64,000 bases of DNA from NCBI RefSeq assembly GCF_019972155.1, contig NZ_BOVL01000059.1:1-64000 (forward strand), read 5' to 3'. A model generated the notes under the pieces. It ran no database searches, was not told where the DNA came from, and worked only from the letters and a program-made list of their open reading frames with translations. This stretch comes from Bradyrhizobium sp. RD5-C2. GTDB taxonomy: Bacteria; Pseudomonadota; Alphaproteobacteria; Rhizobiales; Xanthobacteraceae. Made by a program: the position numbers and the translations under genes. Positions 44,553 to 54,173 of this stretch are shown here, one piece after another. Every line of letters begins with the position of its first letter. Within the stretch, counting starts at the first letter, position 1.

Positions 44553-47230
44553 GCGGCATCCCTCCCTTTCAGTGCGGCGACGATGCGGTCGGGCCGGATC
44601 GGAATCTCGGTGAGGCGAACGCCGATCGCGTCGTGGATCGCGTTCGCGACCGCGGCCGAGGTCGGCACCGTCGATGCCTCGCCGATGCCGACGCTGTTGC
44701 CGAGCACATGGTCGAAGCCGGCTTCGTCGAAATGGACATCGATCTCGGGTGTGTCGGCGATACCCGGGATGCGATAATCCTCCATCCCCGCGGTCAGCAC
44801 GTCACCGCTGGTCGGATCGAGCTCGCGCGCCTCGTAGAGCGCGTAGCCGAGGCCCTGGATCACTGCGCCGCAGGCCTGGCTGCGCGCCAGCGCCGGTGCT
44901 GCGATCTTGCCGACCGCGATCCCGGTATGCACGTTGAGCACGCGGACATGGCCGAGCCAGGTGTCGACCTCGACCTCGATCACCTGCACCGAGCTCGGCA
45001 CGCCGGCGCCGACCGCGATGTTCGAGAAGCGGCGCATCATCCAGCCGAACACCATGCCCATCAGGCCGACTTCGCGCAGCGGCGAGCGGATGCCGGGCGC
45101 GGTGTTCTTGCCGTCCTCGCCGCGCGTCTCCACGACAGCGATGTCGGGCGAGCGCGCGATCAGCTCGCGCCAGGGCGCGTTCGAGCCGGGCGCAGGCTTT
45201 CGTGTCGCCTGTTCGAGGATTGCAGCCTTCAGTTTCCGCACCGCCTGCAGCGTCGGCGGCATCACCGAGGCGGTGACGCGGCTGCCGCCGGAGCCGGGGC
45301 CTTCGGGCAGCGATGAATCGCCGATCCGCACCTCGATGTCAGACGGTTCGAGATCGAGCTCGCGCGCGATCGTGTCGGCAAGCACGCTGCGGGTGCCGGT
45401 ACCGATGTCCTGCGTCGCGGTGCTGGCGACGATCCGGCCGCCCTTGACCGCGACCTCGACCTTCACATTGGGCTGCCAGAGATAGAGCCAGTAGCCCGTC
45501 GCCATGCCGATGCCGCGGCGATAGCGCCCATTCTGCACCGGCTTGCGGCTGCGCCAGATCTCGAGCCCGGAGGCCCAGTCGTAGAGCCGCTGGCGGTTGG
45601 GATCGGGATCCCACTTCTTGCGCAAGGCAATCGGATCGACCTTGAGCCGCAGCGCGGCCTCGTCGATCGCCTGCTCCACCGCGAATGCCATCGGCGGACC
45701 GCCGGGGCCGCGGAAGGCCGCGCCGGGCGGCAGATTGCTGATGACGTCGAAATCCGAAAGGTCCTTCGCCTCGGCCGGATAGATCAGCCGCGCCAGGCCG
45801 GCGATCGTCGAGTTGGTCGCAGCCCCCGTATCGGCATGCGCGGTGACGGAGAGCGCTTTCAGGCCGCCCTTGTCGGAGGGCAGCAGCGCGACCTTTAGCT
45901 CCGCGGCCGGCCGGTAGCCGGCGACGGAGAGCTCCTCCTGCCGATCGTAGGCGACTCTCACCGGCGCTTTCGCCTCGCGCGCGAGCTCGATCGCGGCGAT
46001 GGTCTCGACGCCGAGGCTCGCCTTCGATCCGAAGCCGCCGCCGACGTGATCGGCGATGACGCGGACTTTGTCGTGATCGAGCTTGTAGCGCTTTGCGATC
46101 TGCTCCTTGAGGTGAAACACCTGCTGGGTCGAGGCGTGCAAGGTCAGCCGGTCGCCGTCGAAGCGCGCCACCGCGGCATGCGGCTCGAGGCATGCATGTT
46201 GTTGCGTGGCGGTGCGGAAGGTGGCTTCGACGAGCAGGCGGTTGTTGGCCTGGCGCGCCTCGTCCACCCAGTTGCGGGCCTTCTTGGCACGGGTCGAGAA
46301 CACCGCGGTCGGCCCGCGGATGTTCTGCTTCCATGGCGCCGGCCCGCCGGCCGCCTCCGAGACATTACCGGCCCGTTTGCGGTTCGCCTTGTCGAACACC
46401 ACGGGCGCGCCATCCTTGCGCCCGGCGTCGAGCCCGACCACCGCGGGCAACCGTTCGCTGGTCAGCTTGATCGCAGCCAGCGCGGCCAGCGCCGTCCTGC
46501 GGTCCTTCGCGGCGACCGCCGCAATCGGCTCGCCGACATAGCGCACGATGCGGTCGTCGCCGAGCAGCGACACCGCGGTGACGCCGGCGAGCGCGCGTGC
46601 CGGAGCCAGATCGAGCGCGGTGATGCGGGCATGCGCCTCGCGCGAGCGCAGGATCAGGCCTTCGAGCTGGCCGTCATGATTGATGTCGACGGTGTACTTT
46701 GCGGCGCCCGTCACCTTGTCGCGTGCCTCGATGCGTGGCGCCGTGACGTTGTCGCCGTCGAAGCGGCCGGCGCAGGCATCCGCCACCGCACGGAAGATAC
46801 CATCATAGGCGCCGCAGCGGCAGAGATGGCCCGACAGCGCCGCGCCGATCTCCTCGCGTGACGGCACTGCCGTCCCCTTGGTCGCGCGCCAGCGGTCGCA
46901 GAACGCGGTCGCCTCCACGATGAAGCCCGGCGTGCAGAAGCCGCATTGCAGGGCATCATGCGCCATGAATGCCTTCTGCACCGGATGCAGCCCGGTGGCG
47001 CCGATGGCCTCCACCGTCGTCACCGCCTTGCCGGCCGCGGCGTGCGCCGGCATCAGGCAGCTTGCGACCGGCGCGCCGTCGACCAGCACCGTGCAGGCGC
47101 CGCAGACGCCGGCGCCGCACACGAGCTTGGTGCCGGTGAGCTTGAGCTGGTCGCGCACGATGTCGATCAAGAGCGCATCGGGATCATCGGGCAGCGATTC
47201 AACACGGCCATTGATGGTCGTCGTGCTCAT
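44549..47230 (-). CDS. Fused [2Fe-2S] and molybdopterin-binding subunits of a xanthine dehydrogenase-family enzyme
   Basis: 893 residues combining what are usually two proteins. Residues 1-150 hold two [2Fe-2S] sites: CGAGVCGACT with a later Cys, and QCGFCTPG with CRCGAY. The rest is the molybdenum domain: GGGFGSKASLGVE, RGPGGPPMAFAVEQ, and near the end GIGEASTVP containing the Glu expected to be catalytic. The FAD subunit is encoded separately downstream. Gene start overlaps the TetR stop (ATGA). Substrate is unknown (aldehyde or N-heterocycle). Confidence 0.92.
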   Translation of the reverse strand: MSTTTINGRVESLPDDPDALLIDIVRDQLKLTGTKLVCGAGVCGACTVLVDGAPVASCLMPAHAAAGKAVTTVEAIGATGLHPVQKAFMAHDALQCGFCTPGFIVEATAFCDRWRATKGTAVPSREEIGAALSGHLCRCGAYDGIFRAVADACAGRFDGDNVTAPRIEARDKVTGAAKYTVDINHDGQLEGLILRSREAHARITALDLAPARALAGVTAVSLLGDDRIVRYVGEPIAAVAAKDRRTALAALAAIKLTSERLPAVVGLDAGRKDGAPVVFDKANRKRAGNVSEAAGGPAPWKQNIRGPTAVFSTRAKKARNWVDEARQANNRLLVEATFRTATQQHACLEPHAAVARFDGDRLTLHASTQQVFHLKEQIAKRYKLDHDKVRVIADHVGGGFGSKASLGVETIAAIELAREAKAPVRVAYDRQEELSVAGYRPAAELKVALLPSDKGGLKALSVTAHADTGAATNSTIAGLARLIYPAEAKDLSDFDVISNLPPGAAFRGPGGPPMAFAVEQAIDEAALRLKVDPIALRKKWDPDPNRQRLYDWASGLEIWRSRKPVQNGRYRRGIGMATGYWLYLWQPNVKVEVAVKGGRIVASTATQDIGTGTRSVLADTIARELDLEPSDIEVRIGDSSLPEGPGSGGSRVTASVMPPTLQAVRKLKAAILEQATRKPAPGSNAPWRELIARSPDIAVVETRGEDGKNTAPGIRSPLREVGLMGMVFGWMMRRFSNIAVGAGVPSSVQVIEVEVDTWLGHVRVLNVHTGIAVGKIAAPALARSQACGAVIQGLGYALYEARELDPTSGDVLTAGMEDYRIPGIADTPEIDVHFDEAGFDHVLGNSVGIGEASTVPTSAAVANAIHDAIGVRLTEIPIRPDRIVAALKGRDAA

Positions 47231-47901
47231 GGATGTCCTCCTGTCTTGCTGCGTGTCGGCTTTTGGTTGATCGCCGCCTTCTTGATGGGCGGCTTTGCGG
47301 ATTTCGGCGAAGATTTGGGCACAGCGCCCGCGCAGAGCGTCCGCACCATGATCGCCATGTCCTTCAGGAACGCATCGGACGGCTGCATCGCCGGATACTG
47401 CGACTTCGATGCGTACACTGACATTTCGACCAGCCGCGCGAATTCGGCCGGCGACAGGTCCTGCGGCAGCGCCAGCTGCTGCTTGCGCACGATCTTCGTG
47501 ATCGTCGCGACCATGCGCTCCGCATAGCGTGCGGCGTAGGTCTGATAAAGCTCGCGCGCGTGCACGAGATGCTCGGAATACAATTCCTCGAGATGCGGCG
47601 AGCCGTCCAGCGACGAGATCATGGTCGACATCCGCGCGGTCATGCCCGCGGCAAGGATGTCGCCGAGATCGCCGCCCGCCGTCTCCGCCTCGGCAACGGC
47701 AGTCTCCTCGGCCGCGATCGCGGATTCATGCACGCGCTCGATCACGGCGCGGAACAGCGCTTCCTTGGATTCGAAATGATGATAGAGCGCCTGCCGCGTC
47801 AGGCCGGCCGCTTCGGCGACCTGCTCGATCGAGGAACGGCGAAAGCCGTGCCGGCGGAACACCAGCATGGTGGCATCGAGAATACGGGTTTTCGGTCCCA
47901 T
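47227..47901 (-). CDS. TetR-family transcriptional regulator
   Basis: 224 residues with the N-terminal TetR DNA-binding domain (FRRHGFRRSSIEQVAEAAGLT, LYHHFESKEALF, about residues 14-55) and a helical ligand domain. The C-terminal 30 residues are Lys/Pro-rich. The stop overlaps the start of the molybdenum hydroxylase gene by 4 bases, so it heads that operon and likely represses it. Effector unknown. Confidence 0.92.
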   Translation of the reverse strand: MGPKTRILDATMLVFRRHGFRRSSIEQVAEAAGLTRQALYHHFESKEALFRAVIERVHESAIAAEETAVAEAETAGGDLGDILAAGMTARMSTMISSLDGSPHLEELYSEHLVHARELYQTYAARYAERMVATITKIVRKQQLALPQDLSPAEFARLVEMSVYASKSQYPAMQPSDAFLKDMAIMVRTLCAGAVPKSSPKSAKPPIKKAAINQKPTRSKTGGHP

Positions 47902-48102
47902 TTGACGATTTTGACAAATACAGGAGAACTGTCAAATCGCGATTTGGTGAAGGTGGCGTTGGAGCCCCTGATCACCATTCCGCGAGGCCGCCGCGCTGCC
48001 TGCGCCCGTGTGAACCGCATCACGGATGGTCGCGTCCAAGTTACGTAGAGCTTCGTCGTACAAAGGCGAGCCAGATCGCCCGGAGCTTGCGAGGACGCGG
48101 AC

Positions 48103-48336
48103 ATGACGCAGGTCTATTTCCATTGCTCGAATACGCGCGGCGTGTTGATGGACCGCCGCGGCACCGCGGTGACCAGCCTCTCCGAGGCCTGCGAGGCGGC
48201 GACCCGCATGATGCGCTCGCTGGTCGCAACGGTCAGTCTGGAAGACTGGCGCGACTGGGCCGTGCATGTCAGCGACGAAGACGGTGAGGAGATCGTCATC
48301 CTGCCCTTCGCATTCGTTCTCGGAAAACCGCACTGA
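48103..48336 (+). CDS. DUF6894-family small protein
   Basis: 77 residues matching the short family begun by MTQVYFHCSN, with the DRRGTAVTSLSEACEAA helix and VHVSDEDGEEIVILPF strand. These small acidic proteins are frequent in Bradyrhizobium genomes and of unknown function. It is followed 9 bases after its stop by an even smaller frame. Confidence 0.8.
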   Translation: MTQVYFHCSNTRGVLMDRRGTAVTSLSEACEAATRMMRSLVATVSLEDWRDWAVHVSDEDGEEIVILPFAFVLGKPH

Positions 48337-48345
48337 GAGGGTGCC

Positions 48346-48522
48346 ATGCTGTCGCTGAAGTCACTGTTACCTCTGCGCCGTGGCCTGAACGCGATCACGA
48401 CCGGCTGGCAGAACTTGATCGAGCGTATGCGCGATCCGTACCGGCCCGAGCTGCACTACATGCGCGGGCCGGGCCCCAGATGGCGTGCGAAGCATCCTGT
48501 CCACGCCGCATCGGCCGGTTGA
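48346..48522 (+). CDS. Short basic protein following the DUF6894 gene
   Basis: A 58-codon frame, MLSLKSLLPLRRG start, basic (many Arg), with a GAGAGGG ribosome-binding site 5 bases before the ATG. It begins 9 bases after the DUF6894 stop, suggesting a two-gene unit. No family is recognised, and the gap to the next gene is large. Coding support is the spacing and ribosome-binding site only. Confidence 0.5.
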   Translation: MLSLKSLLPLRRGLNAITTGWQNLIERMRDPYRPELHYMRGPGPRWRAKHPVHAASAG

Positions 48523-48731
48523 ACGCCGTGATCCAATTTAGAACGATCCCAGGAAATCGCGCTGACAGCCGGGACGCATCGTCGCAGGTCCTGGACGCGC
48601 TCGTTGCGAGAGCGCAACACGAGCAACGATAAGTCCAACACTGGATGGGTTCTAATCGCCGCGCGACGGCGTGCATCCTTCATCGTGTTAGTGACGGCAA
48701 GAATGGAGACTCCCGAAATTAGGTAGCGAAG

Positions 48732-49895
48732 TTGACTGCGACGACCAAATCCCTGCGGCGGTGGGGCGCCGTCCACAAATGGACCAGCCTGATCTGCACC
48801 TTGTTCATGCTGCTGTTGTGCATCACCGGCCTGCCGCTGATCTTCCACGACGAGATCGACGATCTCCTGCACAGCCAGGTCAAGCCGGCCGAGGCGCCCG
48901 CTGGCACGCCGCCGGCCAATCTCGATCATCTGCTCGCCAACGCGCTCGCGCGGGCGCCGGGCAGGGTGCCCCATTTCCTGATCTGGGATCGTGACGAGCC
49001 CGGCGCGGTCTGGGTCAGCGTTGGCCCGACGATCGACGCCGATCCGACCAACAACCTCCTGGTCCGGATGGATACGCATACCGGCGCCTATCTCGATTCC
49101 CCTGACGTGACCGGCCGCTTCACCTACATCATGCTGAAGCTGCACACCGACATGTTCGCAGGCCTGCCCGGCAAACTGTTTCTTGGATTGATGGGGATCC
49201 TGTTCTGCGTCGCGATCATTTCCGGCATCGTGGTCTACGCGCCGTCGATGCGGAAGCTGCGCTTTGGCGCTTATCGCGCGCAGCGGAGGCGCGTCGTGCG
49301 CTGGCTCGACGTCCACAATCTCGCCGGCATCCTGCTGGTGGCCTGGACGCTGGTCGTCGGCTTCACCGGCGTCATCAACACCTGGGCGGACCTCGTGCTC
49401 AAGATGTGGCAGTTCGGCCAGCTTGCCGAAATGACCGCGCAGTATAAGGACCGGCCGGTGCCGACGAAGCTGACCTCGCTGAACGGCGCGGTTGAGGTGG
49501 CCCGGCACGCGGTGCCTGGCATGACGCCGAGCTTCGTCGCCTTCCCGGGAACCCTGTTCAGCAGCAAGAGCCACTACGCGGTCTTCCTGCACGGCGATAC
49601 GCCGCTGACCTCGCGGCTCTTGAAGCCCGCGCTGATCGATGCGGAAACGGGCACGCTGACCGACAGTCGCGACATGCCCTGGTATGTGTCGACGCTGTAC
49701 GTCTCGCAGCCGCTGCATTTCGGCGACTACGGCGGCATGCCGCTCAAGATCGTCTGGGCGCTGCTCGACATTCTCACCATCTTCATCCTCGTCACCGGCG
49801 TGTATCTGTGGATGCGCCGGCGCAAGGCGGGTGTGAGCGTGGAACGCGCCATCGCCAACGCCGCCTCCATCGACAACCCCGCGCTCACGTCGTGA
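48732..49895 (+). CDS. PepSY-associated membrane protein
   Basis: 387 residues, TTG start. Four main membrane helices, with the first pair around LFMLLLCITGLPLIF and a long periplasmic region holding PepSY-like parts (residues about 50-150), then GILFCVAIISGIVVYAP and two C-terminal helices (WALLDILTIFILVTGVYLWM). Similar proteins accompany siderophore receptors and act as iron or flavin reductases. No TonB receptor is next to it. Followed by a 60-residue membrane protein 7 bases later. Confidence 0.88.
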   Translation: MTATTKSLRRWGAVHKWTSLICTLFMLLLCITGLPLIFHDEIDDLLHSQVKPAEAPAGTPPANLDHLLANALARAPGRVPHFLIWDRDEPGAVWVSVGPTIDADPTNNLLVRMDTHTGAYLDSPDVTGRFTYIMLKLHTDMFAGLPGKLFLGLMGILFCVAIISGIVVYAPSMRKLRFGAYRAQRRRVVRWLDVHNLAGILLVAWTLVVGFTGVINTWADLVLKMWQFGQLAEMTAQYKDRPVPTKLTSLNGAVEVARHAVPGMTPSFVAFPGTLFSSKSHYAVFLHGDTPLTSRLLKPALIDAETGTLTDSRDMPWYVSTLYVSQPLHFGDYGGMPLKIVWALLDILTIFILVTGVYLWMRRRKAGVSVERAIANAASIDNPALTS

Positions 49896-49902
49896 CATCA
49901 GC

Positions 49903-50085
49903 ATGGTCGCACATCGTTCATTGACCCAGATCTTCGCCGTCCCGCTCGTCATCGCGATCGTGAGCACGGTGGGATTGATCAGCGCGCTGGTCGGCGACGG
50001 CTGGTGGGATGCCGTCTCCTGGGTGGCGCTCGGCCTGCCCGTGCTGCTCTACCTGCTGTTCATCTGGCGGCGCCGGCCGAATTGA
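49903..50085 (+). CDS. Small two-helix membrane protein
   Basis: 60 residues with two hydrophobic segments (QIFAVPLVIAIVSTVGLISALV; VSWVALGLPVLLYLLFIW) and a basic C-terminus. It starts 7 bases after the PepSY gene, with probable co-transcription and possibly a role in the same complex. No family name. Confidence 0.75.
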   Translation: MVAHRSLTQIFAVPLVIAIVSTVGLISALVGDGWWDAVSWVALGLPVLLYLLFIWRRRPN

Positions 50086-50124
50086 TCGGAATATGCGCAT
50101 CCCTGCGGTGTCTCAACCGCGGAG

Positions 50125-50370
50125 ATGCGCGGGAAGTCGACCAGGAAATCGAAGAAGCGATCGCCGCCGCGCAAGTGCCTTGCGTGCGGCATTGCGCCGG
50201 TGCGAGCACCGCAGATCATCTGCCACGGCTGCGTCGGTTCGGCGACGGCGATCGAGGTCGTTCGCAAATCCAGGGTCGCGCCGGGACCGCCCGGGAAAGC
50301 CAAGGCGTCTGTCGCGCGTCCTCTGAAGAAGCGGCGGCTTCATCCCCGGCATCCCAAGGCGCCGGTCTAG
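50125..50370 (+). CDS. Possible small zinc-ribbon-like protein
   Basis: 81 residues, strongly basic, with CLAC and CHGC pairs separated by 12 residues (KCLACG ... CHGCVG), the spacing of a zinc ribbon. Start is ATG at 50125; no strong ribosome-binding site. The high Arg/Lys and Pro content could also be noise from GC-rich DNA. Listed as tentative. Confidence 0.3.
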   Translation: MRGKSTRKSKKRSPPRKCLACGIAPVRAPQIICHGCVGSATAIEVVRKSRVAPGPPGKAKASVARPLKKRRLHPRHPKAPV

Positions 50371-50494
50371 GTGGACAACCAGGTCGTGGATCCAAGAACG
50401 TGATGGCCGCGGCGACGTCGTGATGTCCCGCCGTTTCCGCTATGGACGGGAACCGGGGGTCAACATTTCGACGACATTGCGAGAGGACGGGTCC

Positions 50495-52270
50495 TCACTC
50501 CGGGAGCCCTGCCATGCGTAACGGGTTGACCAATGCGTCCAGGTCGCCTTGCCGGCGATACGGAAGCAGACTGGCCCAGCGGGCCAAGCTGAAGTTGGGG
50601 TGGCCCGCCAGCAAGTCGGTTGAGATAACACGCGCTTCATTTTGCCGGCCGAGATTCCAAAGTGCCGCGATGAGTGTCGACTGCGCGGTCAGCCAGAGCG
50701 GCCGCTGCTTCAATACGCGGGAAGCAATGTCGTGCGCCGTCGCGAAGTCTCCGAGATGAAATCTTGCGCGCGCTTCGTCGACCATGGATTCGTTGCGTTC
50801 AATGGGACTGAGCCGTTGGGCGTGTTCCTCGTAAAGGACGGCTTTTCTGAAATTGCCGGCGTAACCATGATACATGCCCGCCATGTGATGGGCGTCAGAA
50901 CTGCTGGGCACGAGGCTGATTGCCGCTTCTCCTGCTGTCACCGCCTCATCATGGCGACGCTGAAAGGTGCGGACATAGCCAATGACCAAGTATGCCTCGC
51001 CGAAACCAGGGTCAACCGCGAGAGCCCGATCGGCGCAATCCAGCGCGGCTTGATACGCTTCATCCTCGTCTTTGGCCCAACCAAATCGGGCCTGGTCGGT
51101 TAGAGTGAGACCCAGGAGGTAGAGTGCCGGCATGAAGGCCGGATTGATTTCCAGCGCCTCTTCCAGAAGCTTCCGTCCCTGTGCATGAGTCTGTCTCGCA
51201 AAATTAACGTAGAGCGCGCGCCCCTTTAGAACATATTCATATGCCAGCGGACTGCCTGAGCGCTTTCGCCATACCCTTGCGCGTTCGCCGACCGTCAGCT
51301 GCACCTCGAGCGCTTCGACGATCTCGCGCGTAATTCGGTCTTGGAGGTCGAACACGTCATCGAGTTCTCCATCAAAGCGATCCGCCCAAAGGTGGCTGCC
51401 GTCTCGACTATCGATCAATTGCGCCGTCAACCTTACGCGATTGCCAAGCTTTCGAACGCTCCCTTCCAGCAGATAGCGAGCGCCCAAAATCTGCCCGATC
51501 TCGCGAATGTCCCTGTTCTGCCCCTTGAACGCGAAGCTCGAATTGCGAGCTATCACCATCAGCTCTTGAATCTTCGACAGGGTCGTGAGGACGTCTTCGG
51601 CGATCCCGTCTGCGAAATACTCCTGTTCGATATCGCCGCTCATATTCTGAAACGGCAGCACCGCGATGGAGGGCTTTCGCGAGAGCGGGCGGACATGGTG
51701 TGGTTCGGTGGAAGTTGCAAGATGCGCAGTCGAAGCTTTGGCGCCGATTTTCATTCGCCAAACGCGTACCGGTTCAGCAATGTTCTTCAGATTCTGCTGA
51801 CCGATGTCTTCGAAGGCCGCATCGACCTTGCCACGGATTTGCCGGTAGGCGTCGTCGGACAGGCATATGCCGCCGGGGTCGGCAATATTCTCCAGCCGCG
51901 CGGCGATGTTGACGCCGTCGCCGAAGATGTCGTCGTTGTCGATCATGATGTCGCCGACGTGAATGCCGATGCGAAACGCTATCCGGTGCTGTTGCGGTGC
52001 CGAGGCGTTCAGCTCCGCGATCCTGTCTTGAACCTCCACAGAGCTGCGCACCGCATCGACGACACTGCCGAACTCGACGAGCATGCCGTCACCGGTTGTC
52101 TTGACGATGCGGCCACGATGAGCGGCTATTGTTGGATCAATGAGATCCTTTCTGGCTGCCTTGAGTCGCGCGAGCGTGCCTTCCTCGTCCGTTCCCATGA
52201 GGCGACTGTAGCCGGCGACATCCGCCGCCAGCACTGCTGCCAGTCGTCTTTCCACGCGCTCGGGGGCCAC
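50495..52270 (-). CDS. Class III adenylate/guanylate cyclase-domain protein with TPR repeats
   Basis: 591 residues. N-terminal cyclase domain (about 1-170): metal-binding Asp17 (LAADVAGYS) and Asp61 (TTGDGMLVEF), plus the FGDGVNIAARLE motif. A middle TolB-like/bacterial signalling region follows (IAVLPFQNMSG, ADGIAEDVLTTLS). The C-terminal half (about 330-585) consists of degenerate TPRs. This domain order is a common rhizobial signalling protein type. Start ATG 52270. Nothing links it to neighbours. Confidence 0.9.
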   Translation of the reverse strand: MAPERVERRLAAVLAADVAGYSRLMGTDEEGTLARLKAARKDLIDPTIAAHRGRIVKTTGDGMLVEFGSVVDAVRSSVEVQDRIAELNASAPQQHRIAFRIGIHVGDIMIDNDDIFGDGVNIAARLENIADPGGICLSDDAYRQIRGKVDAAFEDIGQQNLKNIAEPVRVWRMKIGAKASTAHLATSTEPHHVRPLSRKPSIAVLPFQNMSGDIEQEYFADGIAEDVLTTLSKIQELMVIARNSSFAFKGQNRDIREIGQILGARYLLEGSVRKLGNRVRLTAQLIDSRDGSHLWADRFDGELDDVFDLQDRITREIVEALEVQLTVGERARVWRKRSGSPLAYEYVLKGRALYVNFARQTHAQGRKLLEEALEINPAFMPALYLLGLTLTDQARFGWAKDEDEAYQAALDCADRALAVDPGFGEAYLVIGYVRTFQRRHDEAVTAGEAAISLVPSSSDAHHMAGMYHGYAGNFRKAVLYEEHAQRLSPIERNESMVDEARARFHLGDFATAHDIASRVLKQRPLWLTAQSTLIAALWNLGRQNEARVISTDLLAGHPNFSLARWASLLPYRRQGDLDALVNPLRMAGLPE

Positions 52271-52367
52271 GGAACTGTCCTAACTCGGAAGTTCAAGCCG
52301 GCAGATTAAAGCACGCCAAGTTGCCTCCGGGCTAGAGGCCGCACTCTCGCAGGCCCCGTTCGACGCC

Positions 52368-53180
52368 CTAGATCCGCGCTTCCTTACGCAACGTCGTTTC
52401 GATCTCGCCGAGGATGCGCGCCAGCCGCTCGGCCCATGCGGTCTCGCCGGCCTGATCGGAGATCAAGTCCTGGCGGATCTCGATGCCGGAATTCATCAGG
52501 CCGCGCTTCTCGCCATGCACCGGGATCGTGTAGTCGGTCTCGTCGCTGACCGCATAGGGCTCGTTGTCGCCGACCACGAGATCGCCCTCGCTGCGCAGAT
52601 GCTTCAGCAGCAGCGGCGGCAGCGCCTTGTCACGGTGATAGAGCGTGCCGATGTGCCAGGGACGCGCGATGCCAGCATAAACCGGCGTGAAGCTGTGCAG
52701 CGACACCAGCACCGTCGGCATGCCCCGATTCGCACGCGCGTCGATGATCTCGTCGATGCGCTGATGATAGGGATCGAAGATCTGCGCGCGGCGCATCTCA
52801 GCGGCTTCGCGCGACAGGCCTTCATTGCCCGGAACGGTGGTAGCTTCGCTGATCAATGGAACCGAGCTTGCGACATGCGGTGGACGATTGCAGTCGATCA
52901 CGAGCCGCGAGTAGCGCTGCGCGATCAGGTGCGCGCCGAGCAGGTCGGAGAGCTGAGTTGCCACGCCGGCGATGCCGATGTCCCAGGCGATGTGCCGGAT
53001 GAGCTCGCTTTCGGGCAGGCCGAGATCGCCGAGCGGAGAGGGAATCAGCCTGCCGTAATGATCGCAGGTGAACAGGAACGGCGAGCGGCCATCGGAATTA
53101 TGTTCAAGAACCGGTGAAACGTCGGTGCTTGCGAGCAGGAACGATGGGCCACCGCCGTAATTCAAGGGCCTTTTCCTCAA
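52368..53180 (-). CDS. N-formylglutamate amidohydrolase family protein
   Basis: 270 residues of the FGase family, zinc-type amidohydrolases that release formate from N-formylglutamate in histidine degradation. Conserved parts include PFLFTCDHYG, VIDCNRPPHV, SLHSFTPVYAG and the EPYAVSDETDYTIPVHGE region. No histidine-degradation genes (hut) flank it, so the substrate may differ. Runs opposite to the transglutaminase genes starting at 53269. Confidence 0.88.
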   Translation of the reverse strand: MRKRPLNYGGGPSFLLASTDVSPVLEHNSDGRSPFLFTCDHYGRLIPSPLGDLGLPESELIRHIAWDIGIAGVATQLSDLLGAHLIAQRYSRLVIDCNRPPHVASSVPLISEATTVPGNEGLSREAAEMRRAQIFDPYHQRIDEIIDARANRGMPTVLVSLHSFTPVYAGIARPWHIGTLYHRDKALPPLLLKHLRSEGDLVVGDNEPYAVSDETDYTIPVHGEKRGLMNSGIEIRQDLISDQAGETAWAERLARILGEIETTLRKEARI

Positions 53181-53268
53181 CTTTGCCTATTCAAGGGGCA
53201 TGCTGGTCTGGAATCGAGCAGCTTTCTCTATAGATTAAGCGGTCCGAAATCACGATGATTGTTTGAAG

Positions 53269-54171
53269 ATGCCGCTCCTGACTATCCATCACAAGACCGT
53301 TTATCGCTATGCGCGCCCGGTGGCGTTCGGCGAACACCGCATCATGCTGCGCCCCCGCGACGGCCACGATCTGCGCGTGCTCGACAGCGCACTTGTGATC
53401 GACCCGCAGCCGATGTCGCTGCGCTGGATCCACGACGTGTTCGGCAACAGCGTCGCGATCGCCACCTTCGACGAGCGCGCCGACACGCTGTGCTTTGTCT
53501 CGACCGCGACGGTCGAGCACAATCCGGCCGATACGTTCGCGCTGACACCGGATGACGCCGCCTACTTCTATCCGTTCCTTTACGATGACGAGGAATTCCC
53601 CGATCTGCAGCAGTTCATCACGCCGCAATATGGCGACCCGAACGGCGAGCTGTCGGGCTGGGCGCGGCGCTTCCTCGATGTCGAGGCGCCGACACTGACG
53701 TTCAAGATTTTGAGCGACATGACGCATGGCATTCGCGAGGCGTTCAGCTATCGCAAGCGCTACGAGCAGGGCACCCAGCATCCGCTCGATACGCTGCGGA
53801 CGAAGTCCGGCACCTGCCGCGACTATGCGCTGTTCATGATCGAGGCGCTGCGCAGGCTCGGCATCGCCGCGCGTTTCGTCTCCGGCTATCTCGCAATGCC
53901 CGCCGGCAGCGCGCACGGCTATGTCGGCGGCGGCTCGACCCACGCCTGGGTGCAGGTCTATCTGCCGAGCGCCGGCTGGATCGAGTTCGATCCGACCAAC
54001 GGCATCGTCGGCACGCGCGACCTGATCCGCGTCGCGGTGGCGCGCGATCCGCGCCAGGCGGTGCCGCTGCATGGCGTCTATCTCGGCGCCGCGGATGCCT
54101 TCCTGGGCCTGGACGTCGACATCAAGGTCGTCTCGGTCGGCGAGAATGCGGCGGAGCGGGAGACAGCCTGA
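53269..54171 (+). CDS. Transglutaminase-like cysteine protease-type protein 1
   Basis: 300 residues from ATG 53269 (MPLLTIHHKTVYRY); the frame could start two codons earlier at a TTG. The N-terminal transglutaminase-N beta domain is followed by the catalytic core with Cys (SGTCRDYA), His (STHAWVQ) and Asp (FDPTNG), all present. Members cross-link or hydrolyse peptide bonds. A second copy follows after 2 bases. Confidence 0.92.
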   Translation: MPLLTIHHKTVYRYARPVAFGEHRIMLRPRDGHDLRVLDSALVIDPQPMSLRWIHDVFGNSVAIATFDERADTLCFVSTATVEHNPADTFALTPDDAAYFYPFLYDDEEFPDLQQFITPQYGDPNGELSGWARRFLDVEAPTLTFKILSDMTHGIREAFSYRKRYEQGTQHPLDTLRTKSGTCRDYALFMIEALRRLGIAARFVSGYLAMPAGSAHGYVGGGSTHAWVQVYLPSAGWIEFDPTNGIVGTRDLIRVAVARDPRQAVPLHGVYLGAADAFLGLDVDIKVVSVGENAAERETA

Positions 54172-54173
54172 CG

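Noticed and set aside
48456..49967. Long minus-strand frame opposite the PepSY gene
   Set aside because: Antisense artefact with biased composition; the plus-strand frame has membrane helices and family features.
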